Notes: generated by a model from the sequence alone, not told the origin. Positions 47,509 through 56,915 are shown, numbered from the stretch's first letter. The stretch is 64,000 bases of DNA from Roseateles sp. XES5 (GCF_020535545.1 NZ_CP084752.1:3623501-3687500), one strand, 5' to 3'. A program made the numbers and translations.

Positions 47509-47718
47509 TTATGGCTTGCCGTCCATCGGAGCGGGCATCGCGTCCTTCGGCCGGATCGCATGGGCGACGCAGAAAAGCACATAGAGATCCTCGACGCCGT
47601 GGGGCGAGGCCGATTGATCGGCCGCGAAACTGCTGAGGTCCTTGTAGATGGCCGAGCCCTCGCGGCATCGCCAGCCGTGCCGGGCCCGGAAATAGTCGAT
47701 GAAGCGATCGGGCGTCAT
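47509..47718 (-). CDS. Hypothetical protein, 69 aa
   Basis: AAGGAGCGGG precedes ATG 47718. Begins MTPDRFIDYFRARHGWRCRE, with acidic helical C-terminus. No recognised family. A cargo gene or chromosomal gene near the prophage right end. Confidence 0.6.
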   Translation of the reverse strand: MTPDRFIDYFRARHGWRCREGSAIYKDLSSFAADQSASPHGVEDLYVLFCVAHAIRPKDAMPAPMDGKP

Positions 47719-47817
47719 ACCCGCTCCTTGTCCAATTTACCGTGTCAGGGGATAGGCTAGCCGAAACAGCCGTGATTCTCTCCCCGCCATATCCGGTGGG
47801 TTTGCGCCCCGTCTCGC

Positions 47818-48237
47818 CTATTCAATGATAAGGGATAGTTCCCCCATTCTGGGGCGAGATATCAGCAGCAGACTGCCGTGATCGTCTTCGCCATAATAGA
47901 GTTCGAAATGCCGTTCGCTGCCGAACCTGACGGAGGACCAGCCGGGCTTGAAGGAGCAGTCGTCTGCACAGCGGATCCTGATTTCGCCATCGTCGGTCGC
48001 TCCCTGGCGAGAGAGGCTGATCGTCACCTCAAATCCCAGATCGAAATGATAAAGCACCTGGCAAGGCATGTTCGCCTGACAGTCGGCCTCACCGAGAATC
48101 GGCTCCGGGTGATCATCCAGCAGGATCGCTGCCCGGACGTGGCGACTTGCGGGCCTAGCGTCCTGCGCGAAAAGCGGGGAGGCCCAGAGGGCCATCAGCA
48201 GGAGACAACGAGACGCTCGTACATATGACCCCGACAT
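47818..48237 (-). CDS. Secreted or periplasmic hypothetical protein, 139 aa
   Basis: GGGGAG precedes ATG 48237; the longer open frame upstream is not supported. Signal peptide at the N-terminus (ASRCLLLMALWASPLFAQDA, cleavage after AQ or nearby). Four cysteines in the mature part (EADCQANMPC and RIRCADDC) may form two disulfides. Beta-rich. No recognised family. Confidence 0.7.
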   Translation of the reverse strand: MSGSYVRASRCLLLMALWASPLFAQDARPASRHVRAAILLDDHPEPILGEADCQANMPCQVLYHFDLGFEVTISLSRQGATDDGEIRIRCADDCSFKPGWSSVRFGSERHFELYYGEDDHGSLLLISRPRMGELSLIIE

Positions 48238-48429
48238 CGACCGCTCCCCACTGCAAGACGTGCAGAGGATACGAGCTTTGTGACGCAATGACGGCTCTGG
48301 CTGCCCATATGCTTTGCACGATTGCGGAGAGCATGTTTGTAAGGCGGGCCGCCAAGGGCAGTCGCAGAATTCAGCCCGCCGGTTTTCAATGCGCGCGACA
48401 GGCAGCACTCCACAGAGGATGCAGGAGCA

Positions 48430-48705
48430 ATGGCTACGTCTTTGAAGGATCTTCTCGCGGTGCTCTACGAAGCCGGGGCGGAAGACGTGCCGGCCGATGA
48501 AACCGGCTGGACTTCCGACATGACGCCCGCGCTGGTGACGGCCATCAACATGGGCTACGTCCGCTATCGCGACCGGGACGATGTGCGATATTTCTCTCTC
48601 ACGAAGGTGGGCTATGACGCCATCGGCATCGCGCCGCCAGACCATTCTCCGTGGGGGCTGATCAGGGCGTGGTTCAGCAGTCTGTTCGGGCGGCAGGGGT
48701 CTTGA
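48430..48705 (+). CDS. Hypothetical protein, 91 aa
   Basis: GCAGGAG precedes ATG 48430. Helical start (SLKDLLAVLYEAGAEDVPAD) and a C-terminal Trp/Phe-rich segment (PWGLIRAWFSSLFGRQGS). Function unknown. Confidence 0.6.
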   Translation: MATSLKDLLAVLYEAGAEDVPADETGWTSDMTPALVTAINMGYVRYRDRDDVRYFSLTKVGYDAIGIAPPDHSPWGLIRAWFSSLFGRQGS

Positions 48706-48722
48706 AGGGGAAAGGGTCTCGC

Positions 48723-48926
48723 ATGCGTCGTCTTCTTATTCCCCTCTGTGCGCTGCTCGCGCTTTCGTCCTGCATGCCCCGCATTCCCGAGGCGGTGCTG
48801 GACGCCGGCTGGTGCCGGGACATGGAGGCGGCGAAGGCCGATGCGGATGAACGCGGACGGCGCAACCTGACGCTGGCGATGAAGAAGCATGATTGTGCGG
48901 CGAAACTTGCCGCCGCCGCCGGATAG
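48723..48926 (+). CDS. Small lipoprotein, 67 aa
   Basis: Lipobox LSSC at residues 14-17 (RRLLIPLCALLALSSCMPRI). The rest is a charged helix with Lys/Asp pairs (AKADADERGRRNLTLAMKKH). Downstream partner of the 91-aa gene; a terminator follows. Role unknown. Confidence 0.6.
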   Translation: MRRLLIPLCALLALSSCMPRIPEAVLDAGWCRDMEAAKADADERGRRNLTLAMKKHDCAAKLAAAAG

Positions 48927-48950
48927 GGCTTCACCGGCCTGCTAAAGGAA

Positions 48951-48975
48951 ACCCGCCTTTCGGCGGGTCCCTCTT
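48951..48975 (+). terminator. Terminator after the small lipoprotein gene
   Basis: ACCCGCC/GGCGGGT 7-bp stem (48951-48957 and 48962-48968) with a TTTC loop; followed by CCCTCTT, so the T-tract is weak. Confidence 0.6.
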
Positions 48976-49009
48976 ACGGCGTGAAGCTTTTACGGCGTGG
49001 AACCGGTCG

Positions 49010-49243
49010 TCAGTTCATCGACGACCATTCCCGCTTCACGTCTTCCGCGTTCTTGTTGAGATGGACATGGGCGTCGACATGGTCGACCCAGTCGAGCGGG
49101 ATGAGGTGGTGGCGGCCGTCTACGGAATCGCTGCGGGTGAGCTTGATCCGGCTGTCGCCTTCCATATGGTCCACCGTGCCGACATGGCTGCCATCGGCGC
49201 CCCTGACTTCCATATGTTCGCGAATCTGGTTTGCTCCGACCAT
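49010..49243 (-). CDS. DUF2171 family protein, 77 aa
   Basis: AAGGAGAA precedes ATG 49243. Contains MVGANQIREHMEVRGADGSH and IKLTRSDSVDGRHHLIPLDW, the DUF2171 pattern (small PRC-barrel-like proteins of proteobacteria). The strand-rich body could bind partner proteins; function unknown. The first recognisable chromosomal-type gene right of the prophage. Confidence 0.85.
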   Translation of the reverse strand: MVGANQIREHMEVRGADGSHVGTVDHMEGDSRIKLTRSDSVDGRHHLIPLDWVDHVDAHVHLNKNAEDVKREWSSMN

Positions 49244-49314
49244 CGGTCTTCTCCTTCTTTCGAGGTTGGATAGATCGAAAACGCCGAAGCCCCCGCGTGG
49301 TTCCCTCCGCCGCT

Positions 49315-49809
49315 CTATTCGCCCATCTTGCGGAATTTCTTGACGATTCGCTCGCGCTTGAGCCGCGACAGGCGGTCGATCCAGAAGATGCCGTCGAGCT
49401 GGTCGATCTCGTGCTGCAGGCAGACGGCGAGAAGGCCGTCCGCCTCCTCGGTGTGCGGCGCGCCGGCAAGATCCTGATAGGCAAGGCGGATGCGGGCGGG
49501 GCGCTCCACCTCGTCCGTCACGCCGGGCATGGAGACGCTGCCCTCCACGTGACGCTGCAGCTCCGGCGAGGACCACTCGATCCGCGGGTTGACGTAGATG
49601 CGCTGCGAGGCCGGCCCGTCGAGTTCGAGCACCGTCAGCCGCTCGAGAATGCCGGCATGGGCGGCGGTGATGCCGATGCCGGGCGCGGCGCGCAGCGTCA
49701 GGGCAAGGTCGGCGGCGAGCGTGGCGAGGCGCTGGTCGAAGGCGTCGACCGGCTGGCAGGGCGCACGCAGGCGCGGGTCGGGATAGCGGACGAGGGGAAG
49801 GATCGCCAT
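49315..49809 (-). CDS. Peptide deformylase-like protein with degenerate metal site, 164 aa
   Basis: Overall fold and length of a deformylase. The three motifs are altered: motif I is GIGITAAH (GxGxAAxQ expected, Gln to His51), motif II is EGSVS (EGCLS expected, Cys to Ser91), motif III is HEIDQ (HExDH expected, last His to Gln137). Two of three metal ligands are therefore lost (Cys91, His137). ATG 49809 is preferred over 49833. Likely a non-catalytic paralogue. Formyl removal would be done by a second gene elsewhere. Confidence 0.85.
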   Translation of the reverse strand: MAILPLVRYPDPRLRAPCQPVDAFDQRLATLAADLALTLRAAPGIGITAAHAGILERLTVLELDGPASQRIYVNPRIEWSSPELQRHVEGSVSMPGVTDEVERPARIRLAYQDLAGAPHTEEADGLLAVCLQHEIDQLDGIFWIDRLSRLKRERIVKKFRKMGE

Positions 49810-50108
49810 GAGGGCTCCAGGCATCGGTTGCATCGCCTCTTCCTAGCCCGTTTGCGGCGGGTGGAAAATGCCGGCGGTTTCCGGTGCCGGGCGAATCGTG
49901 CGTTTTGCATGAAATTGCAACAGCTTGCGAAATTCTTGCGTCAGGCCGGCTTTTGCCGCTTTCGGCGATGGACCGGCTCCGCGCTTTGCTTTAGCACGGG
50001 GAAAGCGGCGCCCTCGGAGAGGGGCGCTGCGTCCAACCCTGCAAGCAATCCCTGTCGTTCCAGCTCCGACGCGCCGGGCCGGACGAACCCGGTACAAGGA
50101 GCGGCCCG

Positions 50109-51539
50109 ATGGAAGACACCGGCGACGACGACCGTATCCATCAGGGGCAGGCAGAACACAGTACCTTCGACGGTGAGGACATCTATGCCGAGGACGGTTC
50201 GATCCGCTCGGACTTCCTCATGTATGTCGGCGCCGCCATCGCCGACCGCGACCTCCTGTTCCTGCGCCGGCATGTCGCGCGGCTGCACGAATCGGAAATG
50301 GGCGACCTTCTCGAGGCGATCCAGCCCGAACAGCGCCGCCAGCTCGTCTCGCTGCTCGGCGCGGATTTCGACCTTGCGGCGCTGACCGAGGTCGACGAGG
50401 CGATCCGCCTCGACATCGTCGAGCACCTGCCGAACGAACAGATCGCCGCCGCCATCGGCGAGATGGATTCGGACGATGCCGTCTACATCCTGGAAGACCT
50501 CGACCAGGAGGACCAGGAGGAAATCCTCTCCAAGCTGCCCTTCACCGAGCGCATTCGTCTGCGCCGGTCGCTGGACTATCCGGAAAGCACGGCCGGCCGC
50601 CGCATGCAGACCGAATTCGTCGCCGTGCCGCCGTTCTGGACGATCGGCCAGACCATCGACTACCTGCGCGAGGACGCCGACCTGCCGGAAAGCTTCTCGC
50701 AGATCTTCGTCATCGACCCGACCTTCCGTCTGCTCGGCGCCATCGATCTCGACCGTATCCTGCGCACGCCGCGCGGCATCAAGACCGAAGCGATCATGCA
50801 GGAGACGAACCACCCGATTCCGGCCGAGATGGACCAGGAAGAGGCCGCGCAGCTCTTCGAGCAATACGACCTTCTCTCCGCCGCCGTCGTCGATGAGAAC
50901 GGCCGGCTCGTCGGCGTTCTCACCATCGACGACGTGGTCGACGTCATCCAGGAAGAGGCCGAGGAAGACCTGATGCGCCTCGGCGGCGTGGGCGACGAAG
51001 AACTGTCGGATACCGTGATCGCCACCTCCCGTTCGCGCGCGCCGTGGCTGCTCGTCAATCTCCTGACGGCCTTCATCGCGGCCTCGGTGATTTCGCTTTT
51101 CGAGGGCACGATCGAGCAGATCGTGGCGCTCGCCATCCTCATGCCGGCGGTGGCGGGCATGGGCGGCAATGCCGGTTCGCAGACGATGACCGTGACGGTG
51201 CGCGCGCTCGCCACTCGCGACCTCGATATTCACAATGCCTGGCGCGTCGTGCGGCGCGAGGCGGGCGTCGGCCTGCTGCATGGCGTCGCCTTCGGCATCC
51301 TGATCGGCTGCGTGGCGGGTCTGTGGTTCCACGATATCAACATCGGCGGCGTCATCGCGGTCGCCATGCTGATCAACATGTGCGCGGCGGCTTTGGCCGG
51401 CATCATGATCCCCATGCTGCTCGACCGGGCAGGGGCGGACCCGGCGGTTTCCTCGAGCGTCTTCGTGACGGCCGTCACCGATATCGTCGGCTTTTTCGCC
51501 TTCCTCGGCCTTGCGACCTGGTGGTTTGCCATTCGGTGA
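50109..51539 (+). CDS. mgtE: Magnesium transporter MgtE, 476 aa
   Basis: N-terminal MgtE_N helical domain (residues about 45-150, ESEMGDLLEAIQPEQRRQLV), two CBS domains (about 150-275, ending GVLTIDDVVDVIQEE), a connecting helix and five membrane helices from about residue 310 (LLVNLLTAFIAASVISLFEG). PAVAGMGGNAGSQTMTVTVR is the pore signature. GGAG precedes ATG 50109. Imports Mg2+ with gating by cytosolic Mg2+. Confidence 0.95.
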   Translation: MEDTGDDDRIHQGQAEHSTFDGEDIYAEDGSIRSDFLMYVGAAIADRDLLFLRRHVARLHESEMGDLLEAIQPEQRRQLVSLLGADFDLAALTEVDEAIRLDIVEHLPNEQIAAAIGEMDSDDAVYILEDLDQEDQEEILSKLPFTERIRLRRSLDYPESTAGRRMQTEFVAVPPFWTIGQTIDYLREDADLPESFSQIFVIDPTFRLLGAIDLDRILRTPRGIKTEAIMQETNHPIPAEMDQEEAAQLFEQYDLLSAAVVDENGRLVGVLTIDDVVDVIQEEAEEDLMRLGGVGDEELSDTVIATSRSRAPWLLVNLLTAFIAASVISLFEGTIEQIVALAILMPAVAGMGGNAGSQTMTVTVRALATRDLDIHNAWRVVRREAGVGLLHGVAFGILIGCVAGLWFHDINIGGVIAVAMLINMCAAALAGIMIPMLLDRAGADPAVSSSVFVTAVTDIVGFFAFLGLATWWFAIR

Positions 51540-51548
51540 GTGGAAAAA

Positions 51549-51576
51549 TTGACTTATACGTAAAAGTCAATAGAAT
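51549..51576 (+). promoter_or_regulatory. Promoter with MerR-type operator in the spacer
   Basis: TTGACT (51549-51554, -35) and TAGAAT (51571-51576, -10) are 16 bp apart. A near-perfect palindrome TTGACTTATAC/GTAAAAGTCAA occupies 51549-51570, with one mismatched pair. It lies 28 bp upstream of the MerR gene start, so the gene probably controls itself. Confidence 0.7.
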
Positions 51577-51603
51577 GCGGCTCCAGAGAAGATCGGAGCA
51601 GGC

Positions 51604-51990
51604 GTGGACAAGTTTTATACCATAACCGAGCTGACGCGCGAATTCGGGGTTTCCACCCGCACCTTGCGCTTCTACGAGGATGAGGGGCTCATCAATCCCG
51701 AGCGCCGTGGCCGCACGCGTCTTTTCCGTCCCGCGGACCGTCGCCTGATTCAGGAAATCCTGCGCGGCCGGCGCATCGGCTTCACCATCGCCGAGATCCG
51801 CGAGATCATCAAAGTCTACAAGGATCCGCCGGGCGAAGTCGGTCAACTGGAAATGCTGATGACCAAGGTCAGCGAAAAGCGCGACGAGCTGCGCCAGAAG
51901 CGGCGCGACATCGAGGAGACGCTGGCCGAACTCGACAATGTCGAGGAAGCCTGCCTGACGCGTCTTGCCGAAATCGGCGTCGGCACCTGA
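51604..51990 (+). CDS. MerR family regulator, LiuR-like, 128 aa
   Basis: N-terminal MerR HTH (ITELTREFGVSTRTLRFYED, ending EGLINPERRG), wing and a dimerisation coiled coil (KRDELRQKRRDIEETLAELD). It lacks metal-binding Cys residues, so it is unlike CueR/ZntR. The closest resemblance is to LiuR, the branched-chain amino acid/fatty acid catabolism regulator, whose site is a TACGTAAA-type palindrome comparable to the one upstream. Confidence 0.85.
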   Translation: MDKFYTITELTREFGVSTRTLRFYEDEGLINPERRGRTRLFRPADRRLIQEILRGRRIGFTIAEIREIIKVYKDPPGEVGQLEMLMTKVSEKRDELRQKRRDIEETLAELDNVEEACLTRLAEIGVGT

Positions 51991-52041
51991 CGACCGGGCG
52001 CAGCCCGACCCCTGTTCCGCTCCGTTGTCAAATCGCGCTGG

Positions 52042-52515
52042 TCAGATCCAGCGCGACGTTCCGTTGCAATACCGTTCGAAATCGATGCCGAAGCGTGCGA
52101 GCAGGTGCAGTTCCTCGCGCTTGATCGCCACGATGCTGGTGACGGCGGCGGCGAAAATGGCCGTGACGATGCACCAGGGATTGAGCATGGCAAGGCCGAT
52201 GCCGGCGGTCGTCAGCGTATAGCCGAGATAGATCGGGTTGCGCGTGAAGCGATAGGGACCCGACGTCACCAGATGGGTGGAACAGCGGTTCGGCAGGATC
52301 GTCGTGTGACAGTCGAGCAGCGTGCGCATCGCCCAGACATCCAGAACGATGGCCAGCACCACCAGCCCGCCGCCGGCGGCGCGGGCGATCCAGATATTCG
52401 TGTCCGCGACCGCGAGTGGAAAATACGCCTGCAGCAGGAAGGCCGCCGCTATGGCCGCGCCGTAGATCAGCGGCGGCCAGGGGAAGGCGAGAGGCTTCCT
52501 GCGATAGGCATTCAT
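52042..52515 (-). CDS. Isoprenylcysteine carboxyl methyltransferase-like membrane protein, 157 aa
   Basis: ATG 52515 with AAGGAG upstream. Four hydrophobic helices; RFTRNPIYLGYTLTTAGIGL with VTSGPYRFTRNPIY is the ICMT/PEMT signature for AdoMet binding. Bacterial members methylate small hydrophobic compounds; the substrate here is unknown. Its start lies 4 bp after the stop of the acyltransferase-like gene. Confidence 0.8.
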   Translation of the reverse strand: MNAYRRKPLAFPWPPLIYGAAIAAAFLLQAYFPLAVADTNIWIARAAGGGLVVLAIVLDVWAMRTLLDCHTTILPNRCSTHLVTSGPYRFTRNPIYLGYTLTTAGIGLAMLNPWCIVTAIFAAAVTSIVAIKREELHLLARFGIDFERYCNGTSRWI

Positions 52516-52519
52516 GATC

Positions 52520-53540
52520 CTACTCCTTGGGGGCAATCCCCGCTTCGGCATCCGCCGTGCATTGCATCGACAGCGTTGCGATGCGTTGGTCCGTGGCGAC
52601 GTCGATCGCGCCGCGGTTCAGGTCTGCGAAAAGGTTCTGCTTCACCAGCGCGTCGAGCGTGCAGCCGCAGAAGCTCTGGCAGAAGCCGGCATCCCGCTCG
52701 CCCTGGCATGCGCGCATGCAGCTCTTCGTGTAGCTGACCGCCGGATCCGCCGCCGGGGCGGGAAACACCAGCGAAAAGCCGTAGACGAGCGCGATGAGCA
52801 CCGGCTGGTGGACAAGGTAGATGGCGAGACTGTGGCGACCAGCCGCCTCCAGCAGGCTTTTCCACCGGCTTTTCGTAGCATTGCCGAAGCCGGCGAGCCG
52901 CTCGGGCAGGGCGCTCGCAACGAAGAGGCGGGCAAGCGCGATGCCCAGCAGCACCGGCGCGATCCAGGGCAGCAGCGGTACATAGTCGTTCGAGCGCGGC
53001 ACCTCGACGGAAAGTCCGACCCACCAGAGGGCGGGATGGTCGAAGACCGGCGCACGCAGATAGAGCGGCGCGGCGACGGCGGCCGCGGCGGCAAGGAGCG
53101 TGAGGACGACCGGCAGGCGCAGGAAGAGGAGGCCGACCAGGCTTGCGGCGGCAATCGCATGCAGGATGCCGAAGAAGATGAAGGTCTGCGGAAAGGCGAA
53201 CCAGGTGGCGAGCGTGATGGCGCCGGCGGCCAGCGCGAGCTTGCCGAGGCGGATGAAGAAGGGCCGCGGGCGGAAGCCCCGCTGGTGGCCGAGGACCAGG
53301 CTGAAACCGACGAGGAACAGGAAGCTGCCGGCAATGAGCCGGGCGAAGATGCGCCAGCCGCCGGTCGTCGCCGTTTCGGGGTCGATATAACCGAAGAAGC
53401 CGAGGTCCCAGGTGAAGTGATAGATCGCCATGGCGATCAGCGCGACGCCGCGGGCCTGGTCGATGAGCGGAATGCGCGGCAGGCGGCGCGGTGTCGCGCT
53501 CTCTCCTGCCACATTGCCGTCAATCACCGTCGTCGTCATG
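52520..53540 (-). CDS. DUF1624/heparan-alpha-glucosaminide N-acetyltransferase-like membrane protein, 340 aa
   Basis: ATG 53540 chosen; 53558 is possible. RIPLIDQARGVALIAMAIYH is the signature of the DUF1624 transmembrane acyltransferase family, followed by about eight helices. The C-terminal domain is Cys-rich (SCMRACQGERDAG and FCQSFCGCTLDALVK) and may be a separate periplasmic cap. Substrate unknown. Confidence 0.8.
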
Positions 53541-53634
53541 GTTCGGGGTCGCCGCATAGCTTGGGTCCATGGGAGAATGTCACGCCAAGCTTGCGCCGGG
53601 CGGATGGCCGAAAGGTGGCCGTTGGGAAGGGATG

Positions 53635-54324
53635 TCAGTCGAGGTTTTCCAGCACGGCGAGGCGCGCTTCGGAATAGAACTGCCGGCGCACGAGCACGAC
53701 GATGATGCCGACGGTCGTCACCATGAAGAGATAGGGACTGACGAACCAGCCGAGATAACCGATCGACAGGAAGATGGCGCGCAGGCCCTTGTTGAAGTGC
53801 TTGGCGGCGAGGATGTTCATGCGGATGACCTTGTCGGCGGCAAGGTCCGCGCCGGCCGGGTCCTTGTGGATGTCGCCGCTCATCGGCATCGCGCCGAGCA
53901 GGATGGTGCAGTAGTTGAAGAGCCGGTAGGACCAGCCGAACTTGAAGAAGGCATAGCCGAAGATGATGGCAAGGCCGCCGACCTTCAGCTCGAAACCGGC
54001 GCGGCTGCCGCGGAAGACCTCCGGCAGGTCGTTGAAGATCGCAAATACCTGCTCCGTCGCGCCAAGCAGGGCAAAGCAGCTGCCGAGCGCCAGCAGCGAG
54101 GTGGAGGCGAAGAAGGCGGTGCCGTTCTGCAGGCCGGCCATGATCTGCGTGTCGATCATGCGCAGGTCCCGGTGCATGGCGTTGCGGATCCACACCGCAC
54201 GCTGCGAGCTCATGGCCCGCGTGAGGCTGACGCGGTCGAACAGGCGCGCCCGGTCGGTGATCCAGGAATACGCGATCCACAGGACGACGAAGACGGCAAG
54301 GGCGGTAAGGTCCGGGGTGCTCAT
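53635..54324 (-). CDS. DUF599 family membrane protein, 229 aa
   Basis: ATG 54324. Contains LTALAVFVVLWIAYSWITDR at the N-terminus, then RNAMHRDLRMIDTQIMAGLQ and RVF..., the DUF599 pattern; four membrane helices. Function unknown. Monocistronic or with a short leader. Confidence 0.88.
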   Translation of the reverse strand: MSTPDLTALAVFVVLWIAYSWITDRARLFDRVSLTRAMSSQRAVWIRNAMHRDLRMIDTQIMAGLQNGTAFFASTSLLALGSCFALLGATEQVFAIFNDLPEVFRGSRAGFELKVGGLAIIFGYAFFKFGWSYRLFNYCTILLGAMPMSGDIHKDPAGADLAADKVIRMNILAAKHFNKGLRAIFLSIGYLGWFVSPYLFMVTTVGIIVVLVRRQFYSEARLAVLENLD

Positions 54325-54617
54325 GGCGCAGCGTTGTGCCACGGATGGCGCATTTTGCAAGCGCCTTGGGGCTGCGCCGCCCGGTCCGTTCAGACCTTGG
54401 GCGAAAAGACGGCGCGGCGTGCTTCGTCTCCCGAAGCGACGGGTACCCGCAACTGTCTGATTTTGCGACAGGTCATGCGCTGGGCGCGGGGCTCCTATGA
54501 CTTTGGTGCCTTGGTTTCGCCATTTTTCGCGATTGCGGTTTCATAAATTCTTCATTAAACAGGCTCCACGCGGCGCCGACATCGGCTGCGGCAACGATCT
54601 CTTCCATCGGGGAAATC

Positions 54618-54719
54618 ATGGAAAGCACTGTTCAGAAATCCTGCTGGGGCGTCACCGCCCGTGCAGTCCTCGGTTTTGGTGCCGTTCTGGTCATCGCCTA
54701 TCTCTTCGGCGGCATCTGA
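54618..54719 (+). CDS. Very small single-span membrane protein, 33 aa
   Basis: Starts MESTVQKSCWGVTARAVLGF and ends in VIAYLFGGI, one hydrophobic helix. GGGGAA precedes ATG 54618. A strong terminator follows 28 bp after the stop, which supports an independent small gene. Unrecognised. Confidence 0.65.
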   Translation: MESTVQKSCWGVTARAVLGFGAVLVIAYLFGGI

Positions 54720-54746
54720 AAACACCGGCCCACCGTTCCTACATTA

Positions 54747-54781
54747 ACAGCGCGCCCCTCCCAGGCGCGCTGTTTTTGTTT
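54747..54781 (+). terminator. Rho-independent terminator of the 33-aa gene
   Basis: ACAGCGCGCC/GGCGCGCTGT 10-bp perfect stem (54747-54756 and 54764-54773) with a 7-base loop, ending in TTTTTGTTTT. Strong. Confidence 0.9.
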
Positions 54782-54907
54782 TAAGGCTCAATGGAGGGGA
54801 TGTCGCGCTTGTAAAACCCGATGTCGGGAGATCGCCATGGGCGCGCGGCATGATAACGTAGCTTCAAAGGTCAAAGCGCCTGCCGAGGCAAGGGAGAAGT
54901 CCGGGCA

Positions 54908-56308
54908 ATGTTTCTTTCGGTTTTCGATGTTTTCAAGATTGGTATCGGGCCGTCGAGCTCCCACACCATGGGGCCGATGTCGGCGGCGAACCGCTTTCTG
55001 GACCTGATTCTCTCGGATGACTGGCCGCGTCCTTCCGGCGCGCATGTCACCGCCATCCGCATGAGCCTGCACGGTTCGCTCGCCTATACCGGCGTCGGCC
55101 ACGGCTCCGACCGCGCGGTCATTCTCGGCCTGATGGGCGAGCGGCCCGATTCGGTCGATCCGGACCGCATGGATGCGATCGTCGGCGAGGTCGAGCGCAC
55201 CGGCCGCATCACGCCACCGGGCCATCCGGGCTATGCCTTCCAGCCGAAGACCGATCTCGTCTTCGACAAGAAGAACCCGCTGCCCGGCCATGCCAACGGC
55301 ATGACCTTCACCGCCTACGATCGCGACGACCGGCTGCTCCTGAAGCGCATCTACTACTCCGTCGGTGGCGGCTTCGTCGTCACCGACACGGAGCTGGAGC
55401 AGATGCGCGCCAGCAAGGCCAAGCCCGCCGGTACGAAGGTGCCGTTCCCCTTCGCTTCCGCGAAACAGATGCTCGAGATGGCGGAGCGCTCCGGCATGAC
55501 GATCGCGCAGATGAAGCGCGCGAACGAGGAAGCCGCCATGTCGCGCGAGGAGCTGAATACCGGCCTCGACCGCATCTGGGAGGCGATGAAGAGCTGTATC
55601 GACCGCGGCCTCAAGAACGAAGGCATCATGCCGGGCGGCCTGAAGGTGCGCCGCCGCGCCCGTTCCATTCACGACAAGCTGCAGGAGGAGTGGCGCTCGA
55701 ACAAGGCGAACCCGCTGCTCGCCAACGACTGGCTCTCGGTCTATGCCATGGCGGTCAACGAGGAGAATGCCGCCGGCGGCCGCGTCGTGACGTCGCCGAC
55801 CAACGGGGCGGCCGGCGTCGTGCCCGCCACCATCCGCTACTACCTGCATTTCCATGAGGATGCGGACCAGGACGGTATCCGCGACTACCTGCTGACCGCC
55901 GCCGCCATCGGCATCCTCTATAAGGAAAACGCCTCCATCTCCGGCGCCGAGGTCGGCTGCCAGGGCGAGGTGGGCGTGGCCTGCTCCATGGCCGCCGCGG
56001 CCCTGTGCCAGGTCATGGGCGGCACGCCCGAGCAGGTGGAGAACGCCGCCGAGATCGGCATGGAGCACCACCTGGGCCTGACCTGCGACCCCGTGGGCGG
56101 CCTGGTGCAGATCCCCTGCATCGAGCGCAATGCACTTGGCGCGGTGAAGGCGGTGACGGCGGCCTCGCTCGCCATCAAGGGCGACGGCAAGCATTTCGTG
56201 CCGCTCGACGCCTGCATCGAGACGATGCGCCAGACGGGCGTCGACATGAACGAGAAGTACAAGGAAACCTCCACTGGCGGCCTCGCCGTCAACGTGGTGG
56301 AGTGCTGA
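54908..56308 (+). CDS. sdaA: L-serine ammonia-lyase, single-chain iron-sulfur type
   Basis: Converts L-serine to pyruvate and ammonia. The beta domain opens [20 protein letters not shown] (the SSSHT motif). The alpha domain has [20 protein letters not shown] and the iron-sulfur cysteines in [20 protein letters not shown] and [15 protein letters not shown]. Length 466 aa is normal. AAGGGAG precedes the ATG. A stretch around 55966-56127 uses different codons from the rest of the gene. Confidence 0.95.
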   Translation: MFLSVFDVFKIGIGPSSSHTMGPMSAANRFLDLILSDDWPRPSGAHVTAIRMSLHGSLAYTGVGHGSDRAVILGLMGERPDSVDPDRMDAIVGEVERTGRITPPGHPGYAFQPKTDLVFDKKNPLPGHANGMTFTAYDRDDRLLLKRIYYSVGGGFVVTDTELEQMRASKAKPAGTKVPFPFASAKQMLEMAERSGMTIAQMKRANEEAAMSREELNTGLDRIWEAMKSCIDRGLKNEGIMPGGLKVRRRARSIHDKLQEEWRSNKANPLLANDWLSVYAMAVNEENAAGGRVVTSPTNGAAGVVPATIRYYLHFHEDADQDGIRDYLLTAAAIGILYKENASISGAEVGCQGEVGVACSMAAAALCQVMGGTPEQVENAAEIGMEHHLGLTCDPVGGLVQIPCIERNALGAVKAVTAASLAIKGDGKHFVPLDACIETMRQTGVDMNEKYKETSTGGLAVNVVEC

Positions 56309-56384
56309 GCCCATTTCCCCGCATCCCTGTGGGTGCGACGCGGCGGCCTCTTGACCCGGCCGCCGCAAGGGCGTTCAAAGGGGC

Positions 56385-56822
56385 ATGGCCCTTCATCTCA
56401 TCAAACTCTGTGTCGGCGCGGACTCGATCGATGATCTGCGCGAATGGGTGTCCGAGCGCTCGCTGATCGCGATCGCCGCGGGCATGGAACCGCATTCCAG
56501 CCACATCACCCGCATGGTCCCGAAGCGGGACCAGGAACTGCTCGACGGCGGCTCGCTCTACTGGGTGATCAAGGGCCAGGTACAGGCGCGCCAGCCATTG
56601 CTCGGCCTCAAGACCTTCACCGATGTCGACGGCATTTCCCGCTGCGAGCTCATGCTCGGCCCGGAGGTCGTCGAAACCGAGTTCCAGCCCCGCCGCGCCT
56701 TCCAGGGCTGGCGCTACCTGACGGAAGAGGACGCCCCGCGCGACCTCAAGAACATGGGCGACGGCACGGCCGACCTGCCGCTGGACCTGCGCCGGGAACT
56801 CGCCGAACTCGGCCTTCTCTGA
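56385..56822 (+). CDS. DUF1489 family protein, 145 aa
   Basis: Begins MALHLIKLCVGADSIDDLRE, then HITRMVPKRDQELLDGGSLY and EFQPRRAFQGWRYLTEEDAP, the full DUF1489 pattern of alphaproteobacteria. Unknown function. Lies 76 bp after sdaA in the same orientation. Confidence 0.92.
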   Translation: MALHLIKLCVGADSIDDLREWVSERSLIAIAAGMEPHSSHITRMVPKRDQELLDGGSLYWVIKGQVQARQPLLGLKTFTDVDGISRCELMLGPEVVETEFQPRRAFQGWRYLTEEDAPRDLKNMGDGTADLPLDLRRELAELGLL

Positions 56823-56915
56823 AAAGGGCAAGGCCGGGGTCCTGAATCGCGTTTCAGGTCTCGTGGGCTTCCTCTTTGCCGCATCCCGGTCTCGTTCATC
56901 AACACGAGGCCCTTC

